Shown here: piece by piece, positions 1 to 6,932 of the stretch
Position numbering within the stretch: position 1 is the stretch's first letter
How the letters are laid out: each line of letters opens with the position of its first letter
Translations under genes and position numbers: made by a program
Source: an uncultured Mycolicibacterium sp.
GTDB taxonomy: Bacteria; Actinomycetota; Actinomycetes; Mycobacteriales; Mycobacteriaceae
Assembly (NCBI RefSeq): GCF_937941905.1
Contig: NZ_CALDGS010000092.1
Coordinates: 1 to 36,842 of the forward strand
Direction: 5' to 3'
DNA length: 36,842 nucleotides
The notes under the pieces: generated by a model
What the model saw: only the letters and a program-made list of their open reading frames with translations
What the model was told of the DNA's origin: nothing
Databases searched by the model: none

Positions 1-849
1 CCGTACGCACCGCAGGGCATCGCCCGGCCGGTCGACGGCGGCTACATCTTCAACGGCCGCTGGCAGTTCAGCTCCGGCACCGACCACTGCGACTGGATCA
101 TCCTGGGTGCGCTGGTCGGCGACGCGGAGGGCAATCCGGTCTCGCCGCCGCAGATCCTGCACATGATCCTGCCCCGCAAGGACTACGAGATCGTCGAGGA
201 CTCCTGGGACGTGGTCGGGCTGCGCGGCACCGGCTCCAAGGACGTCATCGTCAAGGACGCGTTCGTGCCGAGCTACCGGACCATGGACGGCCTGAAGGTG
301 ATGGACGGCACCGCCCAGCGTGAGGCCGGCATGACCGAGCCGCTGTATCTGATGCCGTGGTCGACGATGTTCCCGCTGGGCATCTCCTCGGCGACCATCG
401 GGATCGCCGAGGGCGCGCTCGCGGCCGCGCTGGACTACCAGCGCGAGCGGGTGAACTCCAGCGGCGTGGCGGTCAAGGACGACCCGTACGTGATGTACGC
501 GATCGGCGAGGCCGCCGCCGACATCAACGCCGCCCGCCAGGAGCTGCTGGCCAACGTCGACCGCATCTACGACATGGTCGCCGCCGGCAAGGAGGTCCCG
601 TTCGAGGTCCGGGCCGCCGGCCGCCGTACCCAGGTCCGCGCGGTGTGGCGCGCGGTGTCGGCCGTCGACGAGATCATCGCCCGCTGCGGCGGCAACGGGA
701 TGCGGATGGACAAGCCGCTGCAGCGGTACTGGCGCGACGTGCACGTCGGCCAGGTGCACGCCATCCACGCCCCCGGCACCGTCTACCACGCCTCCGCGCT
801 GAGCTCGCTGGGTGTCGACCCGCAGGGCCCACTGCGGGCGATGATCTGA
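1..849 (+). CDS. HsaA-like flavin-dependent hydroxylase (acyl-CoA dehydrogenase fold), 5' end cut by window
   Basis: Only the C-terminal 282 residues are present; the frame is open from base 1 and ends at TGA 847-849. The protein has the acyl-CoA dehydrogenase fold used by two-component flavin hydroxylases such as HsaA, which hydroxylates the phenolic ring of 9,10-seco steroids with reduced flavin from a partner reductase. Supporting motifs are SSGTDHCDW near the visible N-terminus, GLRGTGSKDV (shared with HsaA), FEVRAAGRRTQVRA, and the C-terminal QRYWRDVHVGQVHA, where HsaA has a very similar stretch. An acyl-CoA dehydrogenase would instead show a C-terminal GGxG-EY pattern. The next gene is an HsaC-like ring-cleavage dioxygenase 16 nt downstream, which fits sequential hydroxylation and meta-cleavage. 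The exact substrate is unknown, and no flavin reductase partner is visible in this window. Confidence is high for the family and moderate for steroid specificity. Confidence 0.88.
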   Translation, partial: PYAPQGIARPVDGGYIFNGRWQFSSGTDHCDWIILGALVGDAEGNPVSPPQILHMILPRKDYEIVEDSWDVVGLRGTGSKDVIVKDAFVPSYRTMDGLKVMDGTAQREAGMTEPLYLMPWSTMFPLGISSATIGIAEGALAAALDYQRERVNSSGVAVKDDPYVMYAIGEAAADINAARQELLANVDRIYDMVAAGKEVPFEVRAAGRRTQVRAVWRAVSAVDEIIARCGGNGMRMDKPLQRYWRDVHVGQVHAIHAPGTVYHASALSSLGVDPQGPLRAMI

Positions 850-865
850 TCGGAGGAGCCGTTCC

Positions 866-1783
866 GTGACGAATTCCTCACTCATCCACAGCCTCGGCTA
901 TGTCAAGGTGCAGGCCTCCGACCTGGACCGCTGGCGCCACTTCGCCTTCGACGTGCTGGGCTTCGCCCGGGGCACCGGTCCGGATCCGGACGCGCTGTAC
1001 CTGCGGATGGACGAGCGCACGGCCCGCATCATCGTGGTGCCGGGCGAGGCCGACCGGATCGTGACGGTCGGCTGGGAGGTCCGCGACAACCTCGCCCTCG
1101 ACGCGGTCCGGCGCGCGCTGGAGGCGGCCGGCGTCGAGGTCGAGGAGCTGCCGCCGGCCGAGGCCGACGCCCGCCGCGTCGAGCGGGTGATCTCCTTCCG
1201 CGACCCCTCCGGCACCGCGGTGGAGGTGTTCTTCGGCCCGGTGCTCGACCACAGCCCGGTGGTCACCCCGTACGGGGCCCGGTTCGTCACCGGCGACCTC
1301 GGGCTGGGCCACGTCGTGCTGCCCGCGGTCGACGTCGAGGGCATGTTCCGCTTCTACACCGAGGTGCTGGGCTTCAAGCCGCGCGGCGCGTTCCGGGTGC
1401 CCGCCCCGCCGGAGTTCGGCCCGATCCGGGTGCGCTTCCTGGGCGTCAACCCGCGCCACCACAGCCTGGCGCTGTGCCCCGCGGCCACCCTGAAGGATCC
1501 CGGCCTGATCCACCTGATGGTCGAGGTCGACACCCTCGACGCGGTGGGCCAGGCGCTGGACCGGGTCACCCGGGACGGCTACCAGCTGTCGTCGACGCTG
1601 GGCCGGCACACCAACGACAAGATGGTGTCGTTCTACGTCCGCGCCCCCGGTGACTGGGACATCGAGTTCGGCACCGGTGGCCTGCTGATCGACGACGCGC
1701 ACTACACCGCCGAGGAGATCACCGCCGACAGCTACTGGGGTCACCAGTGGGTCGACGACCTCCCCGCCGCGATGCGCCCGTAA
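866..1783 (+). CDS. Type I extradiol ring-cleavage dioxygenase, HsaC/BphC-like (two VOC domains)
   Basis: This 305-residue protein has the usual length of two-domain type I extradiol dioxygenases, which use Fe(II) and O2 to cleave a catechol beside its hydroxyls. The N-terminal VOC domain is about residues 8-126 and the catalytic C-terminal domain about 146-270. Ligands match the BphC pattern: His149 in GLGHVV, His216 in GLIHLMVEV, and Glu267 in DWDIEFGTG. The second-shell residues His199, His248 and Tyr257 fall at the spacing seen in BphC. A GTG start at 866 is preceded by GGAGGA at 852-857. It lies 16 nt after the HsaA-like gene, so the two are probably cotranscribed and act in sequence. 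HsaC, which cleaves the catecholic seco-steroid, is the closest functional model; a biphenyl-type or other catechol substrate cannot be excluded. Confidence 0.93.
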   Translation: MTNSSLIHSLGYVKVQASDLDRWRHFAFDVLGFARGTGPDPDALYLRMDERTARIIVVPGEADRIVTVGWEVRDNLALDAVRRALEAAGVEVEELPPAEADARRVERVISFRDPSGTAVEVFFGPVLDHSPVVTPYGARFVTGDLGLGHVVLPAVDVEGMFRFYTEVLGFKPRGAFRVPAPPEFGPIRVRFLGVNPRHHSLALCPAATLKDPGLIHLMVEVDTLDAVGQALDRVTRDGYQLSSTLGRHTNDKMVSFYVRAPGDWDIEFGTGGLLIDDAHYTAEEITADSYWGHQWVDDLPAAMRP

Positions 1784-1804
1784 CCGCAGCTCACCACCAC
1801 ATTC

Positions 1805-1850
1805 GCCCGAAGGCCGATCGAGCCGTGCCGATCGGCCTTTCGGGCGTTTT
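1805..1850 (+). terminator. Rho-independent terminator after the hydroxylase/dioxygenase pair
   Basis: The left arm 1805-1820 (GCCCGAAGGCCGATCG) pairs with the right arm 1829-1845 with one extra T, around an 8-nt loop, and is followed by GTTTT at 1846-1850. It sits 22 nt past the dioxygenase stop, so it should end the left-hand operon and isolate it from the IclR gene. Confidence 0.85.
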
Positions 1851-1884
1851 CGCATGTGAGCGCCGACATAGCCGTTACCCTCCT

Positions 1885-1914
1885 GTGACAGCACACACAT
1901 ATGTGTGCTAGAAA
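1885..1914 (+). promoter_or_regulatory. Probable promoter of the iclR-type regulator
   Basis: A GTGACA hexamer at 1885-1890 is separated by 18 bp from TAGAAA at 1909-1914, a reasonable sigma-70-like pair for this genus. It lies downstream of the terminator and about 60 nt before the regulator start. The local AT content is clearly higher than in the surrounding coding DNA. One dyad fills the spacer and another starts at the -10, as expected for a repressible promoter. The assignment is by eye. Confidence 0.5.
1894..1907. promoter_or_regulatory. Perfect 14-bp dyad in the promoter spacer (candidate operator 1)
   Basis: CACACATATGTGTG is a perfect palindrome centred between 1900 and 1901. It occupies the spacer between the proposed -35 and -10 hexamers. 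IclR-family proteins commonly bind palindromes near their own promoter, so autoregulation by the gene just downstream is the simplest reading. This is an inference. Confidence 0.5.
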
Positions 1915-1932
1915 TATGACTATTAGTCATAT
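1914..1932. promoter_or_regulatory. 19-bp inverted repeat over the transcription start region (candidate operator 2)
   Basis: The sequence ATATGACTATTAGTCATAT has 9-bp perfect arms (1914-1922 and 1924-1932) around a single T. It begins at the end of the proposed -10 and covers the likely transcription start. It differs from the dyad at 1894-1907, so two different regulators, or one regulator with degenerate sites, could act here. It is also unlike the published KstR (TnnAACnnGTTnnA) and KstR2 motifs. Confidence 0.6.
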
Positions 1933-1976
1933 GCCGGCCCGAAACGGAGGCCGGGGACACGTCGCTCGGAGGACCC

Positions 1977-2819
1977 ATGACCTCGACCACCCTCAGCCCG
2001 GAACCGCCCGCCGCCGTCATCGACCGCGTCTCGCTGGTGCTCGACGCGTTCGACGGCCCGGGTCGGCTGACCCTGGCCCAGATCGTGCGGCGCACCGGTC
2101 TGCCCCGCTCCTCGGCGCACCGGATCCTCGACCGACTGGTGCAGCTGCGCTGGCTGCGCCGCAACGGCCGCGACTACGAGCTCGGGATGCGCCTGGTCGA
2201 ACTGGGATCGCTTGCCGTGCACCAGGACCGGTTGCACCGGGCGGCCATCCCGAAGCTGCACGAGCTGCACGCCGCCACCGGGTTGGTGGTGCACCTGGCG
2301 GTGCTGGACGGTTCCGACATCGTCTACATGGAGAAGATCGGCAACCGCCTGGCCACCGCGCTGCCGTCCCGGGTGGGCGGCCGGCAGCCGGCGCACTGTA
2401 CCGCGCTGGGCAAGGCGATGCTGGCCTACCGCGACGAGCGCAACCTCGAGCTGTGCCAGTCCGGTGGACTGACCCGCCGCACCCGCTACTCGATCTCCTC
2501 GCCGGCCCAGCTGCGCGAGGAGCTGGCGCGGGTGCGGGCCCGCGGCGTGGCGTTCGACCGCGAGGAGGCGGTGCCGGGCTTCGGCTGCGTGGCCGCGCCG
2601 ATCGGCGATCCCGGTGACGCCGTCGCCGCGGTCTCGGTGTGCGGACCGATCAAGCACATGAGCTTCGACCAGCGCATGGTCGCCACGCTGCGGATGGCCG
2701 CGCTGGGCATCTGGCGCGCCGTCGAGGACGGCACCGTCCGGGTGGCCCCGACGCTGCAGCCGGTGCGGCCGCTGCACGGCCGGCCGAACCGCCCGGTGTC
2801 GGCGGGGCTGCCGGCATGA
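1977..2819 (+). CDS. IclR-family transcriptional regulator
   Basis: This 280-residue protein has the IclR layout: an N-terminal winged helix-turn-helix at about residues 13-70 (core LTLAQIVRRTGLPRSSAHRI) and a C-terminal effector-binding domain at about 85-255. The IclR family signature region appears as DREEAVPGFGCVAAPI. An extended C-terminal tail of about 25 residues, rich in Pro and Arg, is longer than typical. The ATG at 1977 has CGGAGG just upstream. It overlaps the hydrolase gene by 4 nt, so the two are cotranscribed. IclR proteins in catabolic clusters sense pathway intermediates and repress or activate neighbours. Candidate operators at 1894-1932 point to autoregulation. The ligand and the full target set are unknown. 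Confidence 0.93.
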   Translation: MTSTTLSPEPPAAVIDRVSLVLDAFDGPGRLTLAQIVRRTGLPRSSAHRILDRLVQLRWLRRNGRDYELGMRLVELGSLAVHQDRLHRAAIPKLHELHAATGLVVHLAVLDGSDIVYMEKIGNRLATALPSRVGGRQPAHCTALGKAMLAYRDERNLELCQSGGLTRRTRYSISSPAQLREELARVRARGVAFDREEAVPGFGCVAAPIGDPGDAVAAVSVCGPIKHMSFDQRMVATLRMAALGIWRAVEDGTVRVAPTLQPVRPLHGRPNRPVSAGLPA

Positions 2820-3766
2820 GGCTGGACCCGCAGATCGCCGAGATCATCGAGGCGCTCGACGGCGGATTCCCCCCGGTGCACACCATGTCCGGGCCCGAGG
2901 CCCGGGCCGCCATCCGGGCCCGGTTCGTCCCGCCGGAGCACCCCGAGCCGGTGGCCGAGGTGGCCGACCGGGTCATCGACGGCCCCGGCGGCGAGCTGAC
3001 GGTGCGCGTCTACCGTCCCGCCGTCGCGGCCGAGCGACCGGTGCCCACCCTGGTGTGGGCGCACGGCGGCGGCTGGGTGTTCTGCGATCTGGACAGCCAC
3101 GACAACCTGTGCCGAGATTTCGCCAATCGTATTGGCGCCGTGGTGGTTTCGGTGCACTACCGGCGCGCTCCCGACGAGGGTCGGTGGCCGGCGGCGGCCG
3201 AGGACGTCTACGCCGCCACGGTCTGGGCGGCCACCCACATCGGCGAACTGGGCAACGATCCGGCCAACCTGCTGGTCGGCGGCGACAGCGCCGGCGGCAA
3301 CCTGGCTGCGGTCACCACCCTGATGGCGCGCGACCGGGGCACCCCGGCGATCGCCGCCCAGCTGCTCGTCTACCCGGTGATCGCCGCGGACTTCGACACC
3401 GACTCCTACCGGCGGTTCGGCCGGGGCTACTACAACCCGCGGCCGGCCCTGCAGTGGTACTGGGACCAGTACGTCCCGGACCCCGCCGACCGCGCCCACC
3501 CGTACGCCTCTCCCCTGCACGCCGACAGCCACGCCGGTCTGCCGCCGGCGGTGCTGGTGCTGGCCGGGCACGACCCGCTGCACGACGAGGGCCGCGACTA
3601 CGCCGAGGCCCTGCGCCGCGCCGGGGTGCCGGTCACCGAGTGCTTCTTCGAGGGCGGCGTGCACGGGTTCATGACGATGCCCGTGCTCGAGCTGTGCGGG
3701 CGGGCCCGGGCTCAGGCCTGCGCGGCGCTCTCGGCGCTGTTGGGCAGCGGTTCGGCCGCGCCGTAG
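2816..3766 (+). CDS. Alpha/beta hydrolase, hormone-sensitive-lipase (HSL) type esterase
   Basis: The start is ATG 2816, which overlaps the IclR stop as ATGA, giving 316 residues; a longer open frame exists upstream but lies inside the regulator gene. The oxyanion-hole motif HGGG is at 83-86, the nucleophile Ser158 lies in GDSAGG, and Asp253 (GHDPL) and His283 (VHGF) complete the triad. These are the marks of HSL-type esterases such as the mycobacterial Lip proteins, which hydrolyse short to medium esters. There is no signal peptide, so it acts in the cytoplasm. In this setting it could open an ester or lactone made by the Baeyer-Villiger enzyme at 6929-8842 (inference). The last 55 nt overlap the 3' end of the convergent reductase gene. 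Confidence 0.93.
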   Translation: MRLDPQIAEIIEALDGGFPPVHTMSGPEARAAIRARFVPPEHPEPVAEVADRVIDGPGGELTVRVYRPAVAAERPVPTLVWAHGGGWVFCDLDSHDNLCRDFANRIGAVVVSVHYRRAPDEGRWPAAAEDVYAATVWAATHIGELGNDPANLLVGGDSAGGNLAAVTTLMARDRGTPAIAAQLLVYPVIAADFDTDSYRRFGRGYYNPRPALQWYWDQYVPDPADRAHPYASPLHADSHAGLPPAVLVLAGHDPLHDEGRDYAEALRRAGVPVTECFFEGGVHGFMTMPVLELCGRARAQACAALSALLGSGSAAP

Positions 3767-4947
3767 CGCTGATCGGGGTCCAGCACGCAGTGGGTGCGGC
3801 CGAACACGGTCACCATGCACTTGTTGTTGTGGTTGCACCTGCTGCGCACCCCGGCGTCGGCCGCCATCCGGTTCACCAGGTCCGGCTCCCGCAGCAGGGC
3901 CCGGCCCATGGCCATCAGGTGGAAGCCCTCCCGCATCGCGGTCTCGAGGTGCTCGCGGTTGGTGATCCCGCCCAGCAGCACGAGTTTGGTGTTGCGCATC
4001 ACCGGCACGAACTGGCGCGCCGCCGGCAGCATGTAGAGATCCTCGTAGGGGTAGCTGCCCATCATCGCCCGCCCGAACAGCCGCACCCCCGGCCGCATCG
4101 CCGGCGGCATCACCTGCGCGAACTCGCGCACCGGGACATCGCCGCGGAACAGGTACATCGGCTTGAACACCGAGGAGCCCTGGGTGAGCTCGATGGCGTC
4201 GAGGGTGGCGTCGGTGTCGAGCAGCTGCGCGGTGCGCAGCGCCTCGTCGATCCAGATGCTGCCGGGCAGCCCGTCGTCCATGTTCAGCTTGGCGATCACC
4301 GCGATGCGGTCACCGACCACCTCGCGCACCCGCCGGGCGATCTCGCGGACGAACCGCGACCGGTTGTCGATGCTGCCGCCGTACTCGTCGCGGCGCCGGT
4401 TGATCAGCGGGCTGAGGAACGAACTCGGCAGGTACAGATGGCCGAAATGCAGCTCCACGGCGTCGAATCCGGCGTCCACCGCCACCTGGGCGGCCGCGCC
4501 GAACTGGTCGACGACGGCCCGGATCTCGTCCCGGCGGATCTCGCGGCAGAAGGCCAGCGAGGTGGGGTTGACGAACCGGCTGGGGGCGACCGGGGTCACG
4601 CCGGTCAGCTTCTTCGGCGCCACCACCCCGGCGTGACCGAGCTGGGCCGAGATCGCCGCCCCGGCCTCGTGCACCGCGTCGGCCAGCCGGCGCAGCCCGG
4701 GCAGCGCACGGGTGTCCATCACGATCTGCCCCGGCGCGCTGGCGGCCTCCCGCGACACGCAGCAGTAGGCCACCGTGGTCATGCCGACCCCGCCCGCGGC
4801 GAACCGGCGGTGGAAGTCGATCAGCTCGTCGGTCACCAGACCGTCCGGGGAGCGCCCCTCCGAGGTGGCGGCCTTGATCACCCGGTTGCGCAGGCGGATC
4901 GGGCCGAGTTGCACGGGGGCGAACGGGTCGAGGCTGGAATCGGTCAC
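3712..4947 (-). CDS. NADH:flavin oxidoreductase, old yellow enzyme family
   Basis: The frame extends further upstream, but the divergent gene begins at 5048 and the OYE domain begins right after the GTG at 4947 (DPFAPVQLGPIRLRNRV). I therefore start there, giving 411 residues. It is an FMN TIM barrel: QLGHAG at 102-107, the His167-x-x-His170 active-site pair, then FLSPLINRRRDEYGGS, and a phosphate-binding GGI-AMGRALL region near the end. Such enzymes reduce activated C=C bonds with NAD(P)H. The C-terminal cysteines Cys371, Cys377 and Cys387 recall the iron-sulfur region of dienoyl-CoA reductases, but only three of the four expected are present, so a 4Fe-4S cluster is doubtful. A steroid enone is a plausible substrate here. 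It overlaps the convergent hydrolase by 55 nt. Confidence 0.9.
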   Translation of the reverse strand: MTDSSLDPFAPVQLGPIRLRNRVIKAATSEGRSPDGLVTDELIDFHRRFAAGGVGMTTVAYCCVSREAASAPGQIVMDTRALPGLRRLADAVHEAGAAISAQLGHAGVVAPKKLTGVTPVAPSRFVNPTSLAFCREIRRDEIRAVVDQFGAAAQVAVDAGFDAVELHFGHLYLPSSFLSPLINRRRDEYGGSIDNRSRFVREIARRVREVVGDRIAVIAKLNMDDGLPGSIWIDEALRTAQLLDTDATLDAIELTQGSSVFKPMYLFRGDVPVREFAQVMPPAMRPGVRLFGRAMMGSYPYEDLYMLPAARQFVPVMRNTKLVLLGGITNREHLETAMREGFHLMAMGRALLREPDLVNRMAADAGVRSRCNHNNKCMVTVFGRTHCVLDPDQRYGAAEPLPNSAESAAQA

Positions 4948-4971
4948 CCGCCAACCGTTTCCCGAAGCCGC

Positions 4972-4989
4972 GCCCGCGTCAACGCGGGC
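4972..4989. promoter_or_regulatory. 18-bp dyad in the divergent promoter region
   Basis: GCCCGCGT-CA-ACGCGGGC has 8-bp perfect arms with a 2-nt centre. It sits 25 nt upstream of the reductase start (4947) and about 60 nt upstream of the small + strand gene at 5048. A second, weaker dyad (CTCCCG 4990-4995 / CGGGAG 5001-5006) follows directly. In a 100-nt divergent intergenic region these are candidate operators, but GC-rich DNA raises the chance of coincidental dyads. Confidence 0.35.
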
Positions 4990-5034
4990 CTCCCGATGGC
5001 CGGGAGCGCGAACGGCGCGCTGCCACGCGCTGCC

Positions 5035-5040
5035 TAGTCT
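5035..5040 (+). promoter_or_regulatory. -10 element of a probable leaderless transcript
   Basis: TAGTCT fits the mycobacterial -10 pattern TANNNT and ends 7 nt before the ATG at 5048. No Shine-Dalgarno sequence is visible. That spacing would put transcription initiation on the A of the start codon, as in the leaderless mRNAs common in mycobacteria. Confidence 0.55.
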
Positions 5041-5047
5041 TGCCGGC

Positions 5048-5398
5048 ATGGCAGCCGAGGTCTTCGTCGTCGACCGGGTGGTGACCAAGCCGGGCCAGGC
5101 CCGCCGGTTCGTCGACCGCTATCTCGCCGAGTACGCGCCGGGTGCCGTCGAGCGCGGCATGACGCTGCGCAGCGTGCTGGTCAGCCCGCCCATCTGGTTC
5201 GACGACCGGCCCAACACGGTGACCATCACCTGGTCGCTGCCCAGCCCGCTGGCCTGGTGGCAGATGACCTGGAAGGGCCGGCCCGACCCGGAACTGGGCC
5301 GCTGGTGGACGCAGATCGACGAGCTGCTGCAGGAACGCGAACGGTCGGTGGCCGCGGCCGCCGACGATGTCGAGGCGCTGTGCCGGATGGAGGATTGA
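5048..5398 (+). CDS. Small conserved protein, possible dimeric alpha/beta-barrel (NIPSNAP/ABM-like) fold
   Basis: This is a 116-residue protein starting at ATG 5048; the longer open frame lies antisense to the reductase gene. The N-terminal AEVFVVDRVVTKPGQARRFV resembles the first strand and helix of NIPSNAP or antibiotic-biosynthesis-monooxygenase-like ferredoxin folds, where a strand is followed by a Pro-Gly turn and a helix. Later it is rich in Trp (WFDD, WSLPSPLAWWQMTW, RWW), suggesting a hydrophobic pocket. There is no signal peptide or membrane segment. It lies 9 nt upstream of a Dabb-family protein and is presumably cotranscribed. Its function is unknown; in catabolic clusters such folds serve as monooxygenases, isomerases or binding proteins. 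The fold call rests on pattern, not on an alignment. Confidence 0.75.
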   Translation: MAAEVFVVDRVVTKPGQARRFVDRYLAEYAPGAVERGMTLRSVLVSPPIWFDDRPNTVTITWSLPSPLAWWQMTWKGRPDPELGRWWTQIDELLQERERSVAAAADDVEALCRMED

Positions 5399-5407
5399 GG
5401 TCCCCCG

Positions 5408-6043
5408 ATGTCTCCCGTGACCTTCAACGTGACCCGTCTGCTCGACGTCGATGCCGAGCGGCGCCCGGCGGTGGCCGACGAGTTGCGTGCGCTGGCCGCG
5501 CGCAGCGGCGCGCTGCGCCGCGTCGTCGCCCCCACCGACGAGCGGTCCCGCAACGGCGGGGATCTGCTGGTGCACCTCCGATTCGCCGACGAATCCGGCT
5601 GGCGTGCCGTGGAATCCGAGTTCGATGCGGTCGCCGGGCGGCCCGGTGTCACCCGGGTGACCGGGGTGACCTACCGCGGCGAGCCGCACCGCCGGCCGGT
5701 CTCCGGCACGGTGTACCGCACCCTGCTGCTGCGCGTCGCGCCGGACACCCCGCCGCAGACCGCGGCCCGGTTCGAGGACGAGCTGCGCGCCATGCCGCGC
5801 TACGTCGACACCATCCTGTCCTGGCAGCTCAGCCGGGTCGAGTCGACGGTGGGCCCGACGGCCTGGACGCACGTGTTCGAGCAGGAGTTCACCGACGCCG
5901 ACGGGCTGATGGGCCCGTATCTGATGCACCCGATCCACTGGGCGGTGGTGGACCGCTGGTTCGACCCGGAGTGCACCGACGTGATCGTGCGCGACCGGGT
6001 CGCCCACAGCTTCTGCGCCGTGGACGACCCGGTGCTGTCCTGA
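5408..6043 (+). CDS. Dabb-family (stress-responsive alpha/beta barrel) protein, probable two-domain
   Basis: This 211-residue protein has a C-terminal half (about 100-205) with Dabb features: an initial strand YRTLLLRVAP, a helix TAARFEDELRAMP, the central FEQEFTDADGLMGPYL, and the MHPIHWAVVDRW segment matching the family YxxHPxH pattern. The N-terminal half looks like a diverged copy (VTFNVTRLLDV, then LLVHLRFADESGWRAVES), so the protein may fold as a pseudo-dimer. It starts 9 nt after the 116-residue gene. Dabb proteins include cyclases and heme- or substrate-binding proteins, so no reaction can be assigned. The stop codon is only 1 nt from the stop of the convergent SDR gene, with no terminator between. 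Confidence 0.82.
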   Translation: MSPVTFNVTRLLDVDAERRPAVADELRALAARSGALRRVVAPTDERSRNGGDLLVHLRFADESGWRAVESEFDAVAGRPGVTRVTGVTYRGEPHRRPVSGTVYRTLLLRVAPDTPPQTAARFEDELRAMPRYVDTILSWQLSRVESTVGPTAWTHVFEQEFTDADGLMGPYLMHPIHWAVVDRWFDPECTDVIVRDRVAHSFCAVDDPVLS

Positions 6044-6044
6044 A

Positions 6045-6932
6045 CTACAGGCCGGCGGGCAGGATGTTCGGGTTCGCCGTCGCCGGGGGTTCCAGCGGCG
6101 GCAACACCTCCCGGCCGTCGAGGCTGTGCACCGTCAGGCCCTGCGACCACGGGTAGTGCAGGCTGAAGGCAACCAGCCCGGTGCGTTCGGCGGCCGGCCG
6201 GTGGCACATCGCCAGCACGGTCTCGGCCAGGTACTCCACCGGCTCGGTCGGGAACGTGTCCGGGATCAGGCTCGCCGCGCCCGGGGTGCGCACCGCGGTG
6301 GACGGGCCGACCGCGTTGACCGCGATGTTGTCCTTGAGCAACTCGGCCGCCACGCCCTGGGTGAACCGGTGCAGCGCGGCCTTCATCGACGCGTAGATCA
6401 CGTCGCCGGAGGTCTTGTTGTACTCCCGGTAGGGCCGCACCGGGGCCAGGCCGGTGACCGAGCCGATGTTGACGATCCAGCCCGCCCCGAGCCGGCGCAT
6501 GTGCGGGATCGCCTTCTGGGTCAGCACGAACGGCGTCCGGATGTAGTGCTCGACGGTGCGGTCGAAGGTCTCCAGCGGCATGTCCTCGACCATCGAGTAG
6601 TCGGCGTAGCCGGCGTTGTTGACCAGGATGTCGAGCCGGCCGGTGCGCTCCACCACCCGGTCGATCAGCCCGGCCCGCTGCTCCGGGTCCTCCAGGTCGG
6701 CGGCCAGGCCGAACGCCTGCCCGCCGGCGGCCTCGATGAGCGCGATGGTCTCGCCGATGGTGCCGGGCAGCACCTCGGCCTGCCCGGCCCGGGTCGACGG
6801 CGACGGTTCGTAGTTGCGCGCGGTGACCGCCACCACCGCGCCCTCGGCGGCCAGCCGCTGGGCGATGGCCCGCCCGATCCCGCGGCTGCTGCCGGTCACC
6901 AGAGCGGTTCTGCCGGTAAGGAGTCCGGTCAT
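6045..6932 (-). CDS. SDR-family NAD(P)-dependent oxidoreductase
   Basis: The start is ATG 6932, which overlaps the monooxygenase stop as ATGA; the open frame continues upstream only as a shadow of that gene. The 295-residue protein has the classical SDR order: TGSSRGIG at 13-20, NNAG at 105-108, Ser158, and the Tyr180-x-x-x-Lys184 catalytic pair. An insertion of about 20 residues after the first beta-alpha-beta unit (YEPSPSTRAGQAEVLPG) and a long C-terminal tail with DGREVLPPLEPP make it longer than the usual 250 residues. It would oxidise or reduce an alcohol/ketone pair, most simply making the ketone used by the coupled Baeyer-Villiger enzyme. The substrate is not known. Confidence 0.92.
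   Translation of the reverse strand: MTGLLTGRTALVTGSSRGIGRAIAQRLAAEGAVVAVTARNYEPSPSTRAGQAEVLPGTIGETIALIEAAGGQAFGLAADLEDPEQRAGLIDRVVERTGRLDILVNNAGYADYSMVEDMPLETFDRTVEHYIRTPFVLTQKAIPHMRRLGAGWIVNIGSVTGLAPVRPYREYNKTSGDVIYASMKAALHRFTQGVAAELLKDNIAVNAVGPSTAVRTPGAASLIPDTFPTEPVEYLAETVLAMCHRPAAERTGLVAFSLHYPWSQGLTVHSLDGREVLPPLEPPATANPNILPAGL

Noticed and set aside
878..2164. 428-residue open frame on the - strand
   Set aside because: It lies antisense to the dioxygenase and regulator, crosses a terminator and promoter, and has a His/Gly/Arg-rich composition typical of a high-GC shadow frame.
2639..2815. Longer start for the HSL-type hydrolase
   Set aside because: The extra residues lie within the IclR gene and do not resemble any hydrolase N-terminus; ATG 2816 gives translational coupling.
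3870..3930. Complete 4Fe-4S cluster in the old-yellow-enzyme protein
   Set aside because: Only three cysteines are present in the region and the usual CxxC spacing is missing.
4948..5088. Upstream start of the old-yellow-enzyme gene
   Set aside because: It would overlap the divergent gene at 5048 and adds residues before the first barrel strand.
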